64,000 nucleotides of DNA from DASYXZ01 sp035946625 (GTDB lineage Bacteria > Acidobacteriota > Terriglobia > UBA7540), in assembly GCA_035946625.1 (NCBI GenBank), contig DASYZE010000030.1, positions 1 through 64,000 of the forward strand. Reading direction: 5' to 3'. The notes beneath the pieces were generated by a model, which was not told the origin of the DNA, searched no databases, and saw only the letters and a list, made by a program, of their open reading frames with translations. The translations under genes were made by a program, and so were the position numbers. The number at the start of each line of letters is the position of its first letter. Position 1 is the first letter of the stretch. Shown here piece after piece: positions 1 through 8,035 of the stretch.

Positions 1-1
1 G

Positions 2-193
2 TACGAAGAGGTCTACCGAACCGAGTATCGCGATCTAGCCGACGCTCAGGCGGGCATCGGCGTGTTCCTGGAAAAGGTCTACAACCAAAAACGCCTGCAC
101 TCGGCGCTGGGCTACCTGCCCCCCGCGGAGTTCGAGCGCAGCCTGCGGGCTCAAAACAACAAGGAGGCCGCTGCGCGGCATCTTCCCTTATGA
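2..193 (+). CDS. IS3-family transposase (OrfB), C-terminal fragment
   Basis: An open frame enters from the left window edge and stops at 191-193. It encodes the last 63 residues of an IS3-group integrase-core transposase. The signature is the tail YNQKRLHSALGYLPPAEFE, which in this family follows the third catalytic acidic residue. The DD residues and OrfA would lie to the left, so intactness cannot be judged. It marks the left border of the accessory region. No clear terminal inverted repeat could be paired because only one end is present. Confidence 0.9.
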   Translation, partial: YEEVYRTEYRDLADAQAGIGVFLEKVYNQKRLHSALGYLPPAEFERSLRAQNNKEAAARHLPL

Positions 194-755
194 GTTTTCT
201 CAGGCATGACGAAATCTATCCTTTCGATGAGGGCGCCGTCGCTCCCGACCGCGCCCTCGCTCATCGAACGGATGAGTTTCGGACTGGCTATTCCTTGGCA
301 GGTTGCACTCCTGCAGAGCCTGCCTCTGCTTCACCAGCCGGCAGCCATCTTGCATTATCACGTTTGGGCAGTACAATGAAATTCCGGCGAACGGCAACGA
401 GTGTCTTAACTGTTTGTCTCACCCCAGGGGGCAACCCCACACACTTGTTTCTGAATGGCGATGATCCTGATTTATGTTTGCGGAAAACAGTCCTGCGGGA
501 GACATCCTCCCCCTCGTTCTTTTTATTGTGCAAGTAGAAATCATTTCAGGCACTACGAACTCTTCTCTAAGAATTTACCCACACGGAATCCCTGACAATA
601 TAACTTTTGTCCATTGTTGGCGCCTCACTAGAAACGCCCCGCTGCGAGGAGCCGTGCCGAGGCCACGGCTCCTGCAGGCTTGAGGTCTGCATTTCTTTTG
701 TCCGTAAACTACACGTTGCGGCAATTCAGTGTCTCCTGGCACTTACACCTGACTA
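194..755. other. Intergenic stretch with no supported gene
   Basis: Short frames exist on both strands but none has a ribosome binding site, a recognisable family signature or a credible composition. The stretch lies just 3' of the IS3 transposase tail and may include the element's right end and old flanking DNA. The only structure seen is the hairpin at 223-268. Confidence 0.6.
223..268. repeat. Inverted repeat downstream of the transposase
   Basis: The arm TTCGATGAGGGCGC (223-236) pairs with GCGCCCTCGCTCATCGAA (251-268) with one small bulge and a 14-nt loop. It lies 30 bp after the transposase stop. It has no T-run, so it may be a factor-independent terminator without a tail or part of the element end. 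Confidence 0.45.
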
Positions 756-947
756 CTAAGTCCGCATGTGGTACCGGGAGAGCGAATGCAGGAACCCGAA
801 ACCGTTGAGGAGCCACAAGACAACGCCAATCACCACGACGACATTCAGGATCGACTTGATGGAGCGTGCCATCGGGATGAAAGCATTAATCAGCCAAAGC
901 ACAACGCCAATCACGATCAGAACCCCAACCACATGAATTAGATCCAT
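756..947 (-). CDS. Thivi_2564-family small membrane protein
   Basis: A 63-residue protein with two hydrophobic helices, about residues 3-24 and 32-49, joined by the short polar linker IPMARSIKSI. This matches the Thivi_2564 family of tiny inner-membrane proteins, whose role is unknown. The start is supported by AGGAGG about 8 nt upstream of the ATG. It lies next to the DUF3309 gene at 1003-1158 in the same direction, and the two could be cotranscribed. Both resemble the small membrane proteins that accumulate in stress regions. Function is not established for the family. Confidence 0.85.
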   Translation of the reverse strand: MDLIHVVGVLIVIGVVLWLINAFIPMARSIKSILNVVVVIGVVLWLLNGFGFLHSLSRYHMRT

Positions 948-1002
948 AATGTAATCCTCCTCATTTTTGAAGGCAAATGCCTTTTATGTTGCTCTTGATA
1001 AT

Positions 1003-1158
1003 CTAAAGCTTGCCCAAGAGCAGCAAGATGACCACTATGGTCAGCACCAAGCCCAATCCGCCGCTGGGGGCATATCCCCATTTGCGGCTGTGATTCCAAG
1101 TGGGCAGTGAACCGAATAGCATCAAAACCATCACCACAATTAATACAGTTACGAGCAT
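1003..1158 (-). CDS. DUF3309-family small membrane protein
   Basis: A 51-residue frame with a strong AGGAGG about 8 nt before its ATG. The protein has an N-terminal hydrophobic helix, then the family hallmark LPTWNHSRKWGYAPSGGLG, then a second helix ending LLLLGKL. This pattern is typical of DUF3309 proteins, which are about 50 residues long and of unknown function, probably inner-membrane. It lies 55 bp upstream of the Thivi_2564-type gene and is probably cotranscribed with it. Confidence in the gene is high because codon use, ribosome binding site and family pattern agree. Confidence 0.88.
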   Translation of the reverse strand: MLVTVLIVVMVLMLFGSLPTWNHSRKWGYAPSGGLGLVLTIVVILLLLGKL

Positions 1159-1238
1159 TTTCTTGCCTCCTCTGTAGATCCCCGCGACTGAACTGCGTCT
1201 GCCGGGATTATTCCCTAACCTCAGTCATGGCCTCTGCG

Positions 1239-2543
1239 TTACGGTTGCCGAACTTGAGTTGGGGCGACTGCTGAGCTACCCGCGACAGTCGGGAACGGTG
1301 GCTTCACCAGCTTCAATTGACCCAGCGCCACCTGCACGGCCTGCCAAGCACCGAAGTCTCTCTTGGTCTCGATCGGCGCCGAGAGGTCCCCATAAAAGTT
1401 CAGAATGTTCTCGCGCAGTTCCGGGGACGTATGATCGAACTTTCTCTCTGACAAATTGCCCAGCAACTTGGCGTAGGCGTTGTCGGTGAGGGTATACTCC
1501 GCCGCCTTGGTTGGTTTTCCCGTGTCGAAATCAACGTTGGCAAGCTGAAGCGAATCCGTCCGCACGGCTTCGAGATACGCCCGATACTGATCCACGGTCG
1601 TGTTGATGCTTTTGAAGTACATGTCCTCGGTTTGCGGAGTAGGGTTATTGAACGCCATGGCTTTGAATGGCCCCACTTTCGGCATGTATTGCAGGAACAC
1701 GGACAACACGCGCACGCCGGGCCCCGGTTTTGTGTATTCCTTTCCCCAGTTCTTTTCATAGTCGGAGCGCTTCAGACGGTAGAGGAACTTTCGTTTCGAG
1801 AAAGTGGGATCCTCGCGCATCATGTCCTTCTTATGGGTGCGCAGCGCGACCCGCGTCATCTCCGGGATCATCTGGCTGACCGAGTAACGGTAGGTGCCGA
1901 TGGCGAGATCCTCGCGCGGAAGGACGTCTTTCAAGTCCACTCCGTAAACCACCGGAAAGACGCGTTCCAGCAGGGACTTGGACACCTGAAAACCGATGAA
2001 ATCGTGATACTGTTGCGAAGCATAACGGCTCTTGGCAACCTGCACCATATCGAATCCGAATTCCGTTCGGATATGCGCTGTCTTATCTTGCGCGTATTTG
2101 ACGGAGTTGCCGAACTGCGCCCGGAGCTTTGGGTATTCGATTGCCACAGACTGATTAACCGCCGGGTGGCCGGCTATGTCTGAGGCATAGTGCGCCAAGG
2201 CGCCCATGGCGAACGCGTACTCGTCAGCGTCCTGGCTCTCGAGCAGCAGCTCGCGAACGAAATCCCCGCTGCGCACGTAATGGACCAGGTCGCTGAATTG
2301 CTTGCTGCCGAAGGGGTAGTAGCCGAGATCCTGAATGACGGCGCCGCCGTAGGCGTAGGCGTGCGCCTCGGTGATCTGGTCTTCCGTCAGCGTTGGAAAT
2401 CGCTTGAGCAGCAGAGGCCGGATCTCATCTTTCCAAAGCAGATCGACGATTTCCTCGTGCGTCAGGACGGAGTACGCGAACGAACTGCCGGCGCACATCA
2501 GCGAGATACAGAGGAGAAAGGCAATGGTCAGGGTTATTCTCAT
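1239..2543 (-). CDS. Exported zinc-dependent phospholipase C-like protein
   Basis: A 434-residue protein with a cleavable signal peptide (about residues 1-23, ending SSFA). The mature chain begins YSVLTHEEIV. The N-terminal half carries the residue pattern of the zinc-dependent phospholipase C / S1-P1-like fold: His29, His61 with Asp72 (AYAYGGAVIQDLGYYPFG), His88, then HYASDIAGH with His118, Asp122 and His126. These would bind the metal cluster. The C-terminal half (about 200-434) has no motif I recognise. It probably acts on lipid or phosphoester substrates in the periplasm or outside the cell; the substrate is unknown. No 11-bp-block promoter is seen in front of it. Confidence 0.85.
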   Translation of the reverse strand: MRITLTIAFLLCISLMCAGSSFAYSVLTHEEIVDLLWKDEIRPLLLKRFPTLTEDQITEAHAYAYGGAVIQDLGYYPFGSKQFSDLVHYVRSGDFVRELLLESQDADEYAFAMGALAHYASDIAGHPAVNQSVAIEYPKLRAQFGNSVKYAQDKTAHIRTEFGFDMVQVAKSRYASQQYHDFIGFQVSKSLLERVFPVVYGVDLKDVLPREDLAIGTYRYSVSQMIPEMTRVALRTHKKDMMREDPTFSKRKFLYRLKRSDYEKNWGKEYTKPGPGVRVLSVFLQYMPKVGPFKAMAFNNPTPQTEDMYFKSINTTVDQYRAYLEAVRTDSLQLANVDFDTGKPTKAAEYTLTDNAYAKLLGNLSERKFDHTSPELRENILNFYGDLSAPIETKRDFGAWQAVQVALGQLKLVKPPFPTVAGSSAVAPTQVRQP

Positions 2544-2581
2544 GCTCGTTCTTCCTTAATCTACGTTGAACCTAGAATTAG

Positions 2582-2610
2582 TGCGCCAGGCATTAGTTGG
2601 GCCTGGCGCA
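2582..2610 (-). terminator. Hairpin after the SYLF gene
   Basis: A perfect 10-bp stem, TGCGCCAGGC (2582-2591) with GCCTGGCGCA (2601-2610), and a 9-nt loop. It lies between the stop of the SYLF gene and the start of the phospholipase-like gene, in the position of a transcription terminator for the former. No clear U-tract follows, so it could be a Rho-assisted or attenuating structure. Confidence 0.5.
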
Positions 2611-2653
2611 GTGGGTCGATGTAAAACATCGCTACGTCGATTCCTTGGGTCGT

Positions 2654-3343
2654 TTACACCCGGTCGAAAGAGTGTCCACCCTTGGGAGAGTATTTGGTCA
2701 ATGCGTGGTCGAATGCTCGGGCTGACTGCGGAGTCGCCACCGAGCCTTCGATTAGAATCTCTTTGGCGCTGACTTCGCGTCCGTAGAGTTTCCGGTTGTC
2801 GTCCTTGTCCTGCTTCATCACCGCTCCATCGAGCGACACGCCGGCAAACAAGCCGCGCGTTCTCGAGTAGCTGAGGATCTCAGCATGGAGTTGAGCGTCG
2901 GTCGCGCCTTCCGCCGAGCGTCCCACCGGTCCCGCAGCAACGGAGGCTTCCGCACCCAGCTTCACGCTGTCCTGAACCAGCTTGCGCGCGCCTTCGGGGT
3001 TCATCACGAGGAAGATGACGTCGGTCGCCTTGCCGCCGATCTGAAAACCAATGCTCGCCGCGCCCAGGGTAAACATGGATGGGGCGCCCCACTCGCCGAT
3101 GCCGCCCTTGCGGCACACCAGCACGCCGCGTCCGTAAGTGCCGCCGATTCCCAGCGCGAATTTATATTGGGAAGGGACCACGCCCACACACACCGCTTTC
3201 TCAAACAACTCTTCCGGAATGCCCTTGTCGGGCGTCCCCATGATTTCGTTGAGAATGTTGGTGGACTTTTGCAGCTGACTTTCACCTGCAAATGCCGGGA
3301 TACAGAATGTGGCTAATAGAAGAATTAAACCAAGCCTTTTCAT
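2654..3343 (-). CDS. Exported SYLF (Ysc84-type) lipid-binding domain protein
   Basis: The chosen ATG at 3343 (MKRLGLILLLA) has AAGGAG 8 nt upstream. An in-frame start eight codons earlier lacks one. The 229-residue product has a signal peptide (about 1-20, ending AFA) followed by a SYLF domain over most of its length. It shows the family pattern of a Cys-containing VCVGVVPS strand, the Gly-rich GIGGTYGRGVLVCR and FQIGGKATDVIFLVMN segments, and a terminal FAGVSLDGA. SYLF domains bind phosphoinositides or acidic lipids. In bacteria they occur as periplasmic or outer-membrane-associated proteins of unclear role. One of the 11-bp-block promoters (3427-3491) lies directly upstream. Confidence 0.9.
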   Translation of the reverse strand: MKRLGLILLLATFCIPAFAGESQLQKSTNILNEIMGTPDKGIPEELFEKAVCVGVVPSQYKFALGIGGTYGRGVLVCRKGGIGEWGAPSMFTLGAASIGFQIGGKATDVIFLVMNPEGARKLVQDSVKLGAEASVAAGPVGRSAEGATDAQLHAEILSYSRTRGLFAGVSLDGAVMKQDKDDNRKLYGREVSAKEILIEGSVATPQSARAFDHALTKYSPKGGHSFDRV

Positions 3344-3426
3344 TGTAAAACTCCTTTGTCCCCTCAAAGCCGGGAGAGCGTTATCCGCTTCCTGCCAGGT
3401 CTTTGCCTACATCACGGGGCACATCA

Positions 3427-3491
3427 TTTATACCTCGGGGTCATTCACCTGTCTGTCTTGTAAGGACCGCTGCTGTGGTCAATACTGCTCA
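3427..3491 (-). promoter_or_regulatory. Four-block promoter of the SYLF gene
   Basis: Read on the minus strand: TGAGCAGTATT, GACCACAGCAG, a poorly conserved third block, then AGACAGACAGG (blocks 3448-3491). TATAAA (3427-3432) follows after a 15-bp gap. The predicted leader to the ATG at 3343 is about 75 nt. Blocks 3 and 4 are the weakest of the set. Confidence 0.7.
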
Positions 3492-3674
3492 TCAAACCTG
3501 AAAAGAGGGAATTGAGATTGAAGGGGATCGGTTGAGCCTGCTCGTTCAAATTCGACCTTGCGGATTCGCCCTAGCAAATTGTCCCATTCTTAATTAAGAG
3601 CGACGTCAAACACCGGAGAGGACATGCTCTGCCGCAGTAGTTGACCGTGGCCGGGCCGGCCATTCTATTACGAA

Positions 3675-3902
3675 TTAAGGCTGGCGTCGGCTGGAGGCGC
3701 GGGCGGTAACCATCAGAACCCCGCCCGTCACAGTCAGAAGGACGCCCGCGATCGGGGAAAAAGGCACGCGATTTTGTTCGGGGTACTCAACCGTCACAGG
3801 CCCCATGCTGGCTCTATTCTGAGTGGTATATGAAATTCCGCCGAACAGGAGCAGAGCCGCTCCGATAATCAAAAGGAGGAGGCCCACAGTGAATCTGTTC
3901 AT
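3675..3902 (-). CDS. Small two-helix membrane protein (DUF3185-like)
   Basis: A 75-residue protein with hydrophobic helices at about residues 5-24 and 50-67, separated by a polar loop containing SYTTQNRASMGPVTVEYPEQ. The layout resembles DUF3185-type proteins, but I am not certain of the family. The start context GGGAAAGGAAC before the ATG is a plausible ribosome binding site. It sits alone between the SYLF gene and the peptidoglycan-binding protein gene, and no block promoter is seen upstream. Probably inner-membrane; role unknown. Confidence 0.65.
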   Translation of the reverse strand: MNRFTVGLLLLIIGAALLLFGGISYTTQNRASMGPVTVEYPEQNRVPFSPIAGVLLTVTGGVLMVTARASSRRQP

Positions 3903-3998
3903 TTGGATGTTCCTTTCCCTTCACAATCAAACGTCTCTAGCGAAGCGCCGCCGAGGCAAGCACGGGACCTCGGCGGTTGCGTGCATCAAACTTTCGGC

Positions 3999-5570
3999 TT
4001 ACCAATCAAGCGTAAACTCATACCACGCGCTTCCCGGTGTGCCCTGATCGTTCACTTGAACGACCGCGGTGTAATTATTGGAGGCGGTAGGCTGTTCCAA
4101 CAAACGAATTTGGCCTCTTCCACGGACCTTGTTCAAGTTAACCTGAACCTCATCGAAAGGAAGGGCTATTGAGAGTTGATAGGTGGCCTGCTGAACATTC
4201 GATGCCGTTAAATGAATCATCTTCACGCTGGAACCGCGCAACGTGATGTTATCGCTGCCATCCACCAAACCCTGCCACTGAAAATGGCCAGTGCCTGAAA
4301 CCTGAGCGGAATTGTTGTCGGGGTTCGACACGGAATTGTTGTCTGAATTGAGCCCGCGATTGTTGTCGTTTGGGTTGTTTGCGCCAACTAAGTTTAAGTC
4401 CGCCTGGATGCTGGGCCACTGTTGTGCGAACCGGGATTTGTTCTGCGCGTTTTGCAGACTGCCATCCACCCGTTGTGCGCTGCTGAGGAGGATGCGAGCG
4501 GCGACTGCGGAACTGCCATCGCTACGTGCGGTAGCGGTTGCCTGCTGATACCACGCCGCGGCATTGGCGAAACTATTGGCTTGGAGCAGGAGGTCCAGAT
4601 CACCTTCGATCAGGGCGTTATTAGAAGTCAGCCCCGCACGTATGTCGTTGATCCGAATTCCCAGACTGGACTGATAATTGTTCAGAAGCGATTGCGACTT
4701 TTGGTAAATCGAGGTGGCGAGTTGACGATCGGAGGATGCGGCGTCCTGCCCGCTTCCCACTAAACCGAGACGGGCAGCGGTCTTCTGGTCCAAGTCGCCA
4801 GTTTCTGGCTGTCCGTTTTGGTTTTGGAAATCAGCGAGGGCCTTGCGAGTCTGACTATCAAGCTGACCATTAATGGATCCACTATAGAAATTCCTATCGC
4901 GCAGCGCCGTTTGGGCCCTTCGCACTATGCTCGAAGACGTGTAGACCGGTGCATTGTTTGTTACGCCTGAATTCTGGCTTTGCTGCTCATTGGTACCGAT
5001 CGTGACCGAACTCACAAATTCCATCGAAACGTTGGACCCCGAAGGCAATTGCACTTCTTGTCCACCCGACAGGATCGCATTGAGCGTGCCGATCACCGTT
5101 CTGTCGCCTCCTCCAATGAGGACGTTTCTCCGATTTGTGTTGCCGCTTTGTGCAATTCGGCCATCCTGGCTGTTGATTTGCCCATTTACATTTGGTGCCC
5201 GGGTTGTCAACACACCCGAAAGGTCATAAGACGTCCCGTCAGCGAGCACCAGACGAAAGAATTCCACGCCGATTGCCCCTGACTGGGAACCTTGGCCGGC
5301 AGGCCTGACTTCTGTTACACGGCCATCCACCGAACTGGATTGTGGGATGGCCAGGTTGCCATCCACATAGATGGACCGCCGGACCGTCGACGAGAAGGTA
5401 TCGCCTTGCTGGGAGGTCGCAGAATCGAGTGATGAAGTCGTCTGCAACTCGATTACAGCTCCCGCGGGAACCGTCACGCGATCGAAAGCCCACACGTTGG
5501 CAGCGAAAAGAACGGCGACGGTAGCCGCCCCGGCTCCGTTGCGAATATTTGAAATCCATTGAGTTCTCAT
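3999..5570 (-). CDS. Exported peptidoglycan-binding-domain protein
   Basis: The ATG at 5570 is preceded by GAGGAG, so the TTG two codons earlier is not used. The 523-residue protein has a signal sequence (about 10-28, ending NVWA). An N-terminal beta-rich domain (about 30-195) contains the Gly/Ser-rich insert RRNVLIGGGDRT, reminiscent of VirB10/TrbI-like barrels. A PG_binding_1 repeat follows (about 212-270, VRRAQTALRDRNFYSG with KALADFQNQNG). A helical middle, an Asn/Asp-rich linker (about 395-425) and a C-terminal beta domain complete it. It probably tethers to cell-wall glycan in the periplasm. The linker and domain shuffling suggest a structural or surface role rather than an enzyme; no catalytic motif is visible. 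Confidence 0.8.
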   Translation of the reverse strand: MRTQWISNIRNGAGAATVAVLFAANVWAFDRVTVPAGAVIELQTTSSLDSATSQQGDTFSSTVRRSIYVDGNLAIPQSSSVDGRVTEVRPAGQGSQSGAIGVEFFRLVLADGTSYDLSGVLTTRAPNVNGQINSQDGRIAQSGNTNRRNVLIGGGDRTVIGTLNAILSGGQEVQLPSGSNVSMEFVSSVTIGTNEQQSQNSGVTNNAPVYTSSSIVRRAQTALRDRNFYSGSINGQLDSQTRKALADFQNQNGQPETGDLDQKTAARLGLVGSGQDAASSDRQLATSIYQKSQSLLNNYQSSLGIRINDIRAGLTSNNALIEGDLDLLLQANSFANAAAWYQQATATARSDGSSAVAARILLSSAQRVDGSLQNAQNKSRFAQQWPSIQADLNLVGANNPNDNNRGLNSDNNSVSNPDNNSAQVSGTGHFQWQGLVDGSDNITLRGSSVKMIHLTASNVQQATYQLSIALPFDEVQVNLNKVRGRGQIRLLEQPTASNNYTAVVQVNDQGTPGSAWYEFTLDW

Positions 5571-5696
5571 ATTCAATTCTCCTCTTCCATGCCGCTATTT
5601 CGGCACCTACTTTCGTACCCCGACTCTCCAACTCGTGGATCCGAGGACGGTGCCCCGGAAACTCTGGAGTTGAGGTCATCTAAAATTCCTCACACG

Positions 5697-6161
5697 TTAA
5701 TGTCCAACATTAATCTCAAAGTGGATTGCGTCGTGAACGCGATACCCATTGTCAATCAGAACGACGTGTCCCCCGATGACGACGTAACGGTACCCGCGAG
5801 GGGGACGGCCCATGCCGCGCGTCATCTCATAGGGCGCCGGGCGACTCATCCGTCGCATTTCATCGTCGAGCACATAGCCCGGCTGAATCCGGCGTTCGTA
5901 ATCGTCGTTCCATTGGTTGTCCTGTCTAAAAACCTCCTGGTCGTGGTTCTGGTTGTAGTAAGTACGCGCGTACTGGCGTTGATTCTCGTTAAACTGGCGA
6001 TAGCGCTTCTTAGTCTGGCCGCGATTCTCATACCTTTGGTCATGTCCGCGGTTCTGGCCATTGCCGCGGTTCTGGTCATCCCGGTCCTGTGCCACAGCCG
6101 CCATGCTCGCAAAGGCGAGCAAAGCCGTCACACAAGATGTGGTAAAACATCTGGTCTTCAT
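5697..6161 (-). CDS. RcnB-like exported protein
   Basis: The ATG at 6161 (MKTRCFTTS) has GGAGAA at the right distance; the upstream in-frame start does not. The 154-residue product has a signal peptide (about 1-24, ending AVAQ). A highly charged Asn/Gln/Arg-rich middle follows. The C-terminal beta hairpin YVVIGGHVVLIDNGYRVHD is the conserved end of RcnB-type periplasmic proteins. RcnB in E. coli is a periplasmic modulator of nickel/cobalt homeostasis. Here only the fold is shared and a metal link is not demonstrated. A block promoter (6248-6312) lies about 90 bp upstream, placing it in the local regulon. Confidence 0.75.
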   Translation of the reverse strand: MKTRCFTTSCVTALLAFASMAAVAQDRDDQNRGNGQNRGHDQRYENRGQTKKRYRQFNENQRQYARTYYNQNHDQEVFRQDNQWNDDYERRIQPGYVLDDEMRRMSRPAPYEMTRGMGRPPRGYRYVVIGGHVVLIDNGYRVHDAIHFEINVGH

Positions 6162-6247
6162 TACTTTTCTCCAATCAAACTCGGGATTCCTCTGCAAAGA
6201 ACTGGGTGCAGTGGGCGCACGCGTAAACGCATTTCGTTCGCATAACC

Positions 6248-6312
6248 TTTATATCCAAGCGGGAAAAGTCTGTAAGCACACTCTGGCTCACCTGTTAGGT
6301 CAATATTGCTCA
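6248..6312 (-). promoter_or_regulatory. Four-block promoter of the RcnB-like gene
   Basis: Minus strand: TGAGCAATATT, GACCTAACAGG, TGAGCCAGAGT, then a degenerate fourth block (6269-6312). A 15-bp gap separates it from TATAAA (6248-6253). The first three blocks match the consensus well, and the -35-proximal block is the least conserved of the set. Confidence 0.75.
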
Positions 6313-6537
6313 CTTCAATTCGCACCGGGGATACTCGATAAGATGCGCGGAAGTCAACGGGGCCCAGGTCTGATAGATCTTTTGAATTCCCCTTTGTTCG
6401 ATTTCTAAGGCAAAATTTTGCGCTGGCGACCGCATGGATTAATTCTGAAGCAGCTCTTAAGCAAGGATTCCCCCCCCCCGGGCAGACACCGGGTCGCGCC
6501 TGGTGAATGCCCACTAAGAGGCGTGGTGAATGTATTG

Positions 6538-7119
6538 CTAGAAAAGGCTGAGCGTAATGTGAATGCCCGGGTGCCTTGGGTTATAAAGGAAGTAGGAGCT
6601 ATCCACGTATTCCACATAAACGTCGTCGGTGTAGTACCAATCGGAGGGCCATGGTTCATTGTAGCCAAACCAATAACCGCTGTATTGGAAGCGATTATAT
6701 CCGTTGACCATTCTGGGGCGGCCCATGCGGAACTGGTGGGCATTGCCAAAATGAGCGCGGTAACTAGCGTCAGAAATTTGACCATAATGATGGCCATTGT
6801 TTCCGTTGCCATGGAACCCGTTGTTGCCACGATTGTTCGCAACACGTTGAGGCTGTCGTTGAGTGCGTTGAGCCTGCTGGCTGCGCTGCGGCTGCCGTTG
6901 CGTGCGCTGAGCTTGCTGGGTGCGTTGAGCCTGCTGGGTGTGCTGCAGTTGTTGTGAATGCTGGGCCTGCCGTCCCTCCTGCCTGCCTCCACCCTGCGCC
7001 TTCTGCTCTTTCTGACCACCTCCGCCCTTTTGCTCCTGTCCTTTTTGTGCATAAACAGAAGCAGTGGTTCCGAGAAGCAGAGCCAGCGCTGCTATGATGA
7101 TAAATCTAAAGAACTTCAT
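6538..7119 (-). CDS. Exported Gln-rich low-complexity protein
   Basis: The ATG at 7119 (MKFFRFIIIAALALLLG) is preceded by GGAGG; the longer frame has no such site. The 193-residue protein has a signal peptide (about 1-24). A Gln/Arg/Gly-rich segment with short repeats of the QQAQRTQ type follows (about 25-95), then an Asn/Gly/His-rich stretch. The C-terminal domain is aromatic (about 110-193, YWFGYNEPWPSDWYYTDDVYVEYVD). Part of this C-terminus is seen in many small exported acidobacterial proteins, but I know no function. It has the same design as the 17022-18350 gene: signal, Gln repeats, Tyr-rich tail. A block promoter (7181-7245) controls it. Confidence 0.75.
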   Translation of the reverse strand: MKFFRFIIIAALALLLGTTASVYAQKGQEQKGGGGQKEQKAQGGGRQEGRQAQHSQQLQHTQQAQRTQQAQRTQRQPQRSQQAQRTQRQPQRVANNRGNNGFHGNGNNGHHYGQISDASYRAHFGNAHQFRMGRPRMVNGYNRFQYSGYWFGYNEPWPSDWYYTDDVYVEYVDSSYFLYNPRHPGIHITLSLF

Positions 7120-7180
7120 GGTGTTGCCTCCAATGCATTTATCCGAAATCTGCCTCTCACCAGAAACTGGAGGCACTCTA

Positions 7181-7245
7181 GTTATAGCGTCAGTCGAAGG
7201 TAGTGTCAGTTCAGTGCGGCTCACCTGTAAGGTCAAAACTGCTCA
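7181..7245 (-). promoter_or_regulatory. Four-block promoter of the 6538-7119 gene
   Basis: Minus strand: TGAGCAGTTTT, GACCTTACAGG, TGAGCCGCACT, GAACTGACACT (7202-7245). A 15-bp gap is followed by TATAAC (7181-7186). All four blocks match the consensus, making this one of the best copies. Confidence 0.8.
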
Positions 7246-7396
7246 ATGGAGATTTGGAAGTGAGAGGTTCTGTCTGTTCTCAGGTCAGCAGAGAAAAGGG
7301 GTCTCGCTGTTTGTCGCGGCCAGCTTGATTTGCAATTGCCATGCCGTTTCCTACAATCTTGGACACCGATCCGCGGGGCTCATGCGACCTGGTCAA

Positions 7397-7978
7397 TTAA
7401 GCCCTGACGTCGCCAGTTGCAGATTGCATTCGGGACTCCTCGCTCCGGGTGTATTCGGCTCTAGCTTCCCGGGTTGACGTGATATCTTGCGCGCCGGTGC
7501 GCGCCAGGATCTTTCTGGCACGCTTTGTCCAAATCGAATCGACGGTATGTACGGAGGCAAGAATTCCGCCATCTTTGACACGGCGCTCATAGCGTTTGGC
7601 AATGTATTCGGGAATCTCCATACTCATGAGCGCAGCCGCAATCCGGCCTAACGCGCCCTCCGCTCCCACGCCCGCGAGGGCAACCATGATCGGCCCGGCA
7701 GCGATTACCTGCCCCAGACCAGGGATTGCCAAAGTGCCGAAACCCGCCAGCCACTCCAAGGTGCCGTCCACCACCGCACCAGTTCCCGCGCCTCCCATGG
7801 ACCCTCCAGGAAGCTTCGCCGCTACTTCACGGGCGAAATTCATTGACCCGGCGTTTTTCGGGAACAACACAGATATGTTTGTGTTTCGAATTTCCGCGGC
7901 CTGCAAGGCCTCGACGGCATGCTCGACACTTGAGTAATAAGGATAGATGCCAAAGGTGACTACGTTTTTTTCTGACAT
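7397..7978 (-). CDS. General stress protein 17M-like / glycine-zipper membrane protein
   Basis: A 193-residue protein. The N-terminal segment VVTFGIYPYYSSVEHAVEALQAAEI with a following beta strand (ISVLFPKN) matches the general stress protein 17M (YflT-like) domain. The middle (about 60-118) is a Gly/Ala-rich hydrophobic stretch that looks like a glycine-zipper membrane hairpin. The C-terminal part (about 118-160, YIAKRYERRVKDGGILASVH) is a typical end of these proteins. No enzyme motif is visible. It lies 57 bp after the sigma-factor gene in the same direction and is likely cotranscribed from the block promoter at 8778-8843. Probably a membrane stress protein of unknown mechanism. Confidence 0.8.
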   Translation of the reverse strand: MSEKNVVTFGIYPYYSSVEHAVEALQAAEIRNTNISVLFPKNAGSMNFAREVAAKLPGGSMGGAGTGAVVDGTLEWLAGFGTLAIPGLGQVIAAGPIMVALAGVGAEGALGRIAAALMSMEIPEYIAKRYERRVKDGGILASVHTVDSIWTKRARKILARTGAQDITSTREARAEYTRSEESRMQSATGDVRA

Positions 7979-8035
7979 ACTGAAACCTCCCTTGAATCTG
8001 GAAATATTCCTTCCTGACTGCTCCCCAGACCGGAT

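Noticed and set aside
190..537. Short plus frame after the transposase
   Set aside because: It overlaps the transposase stop, has no ribosome binding site and odd composition.
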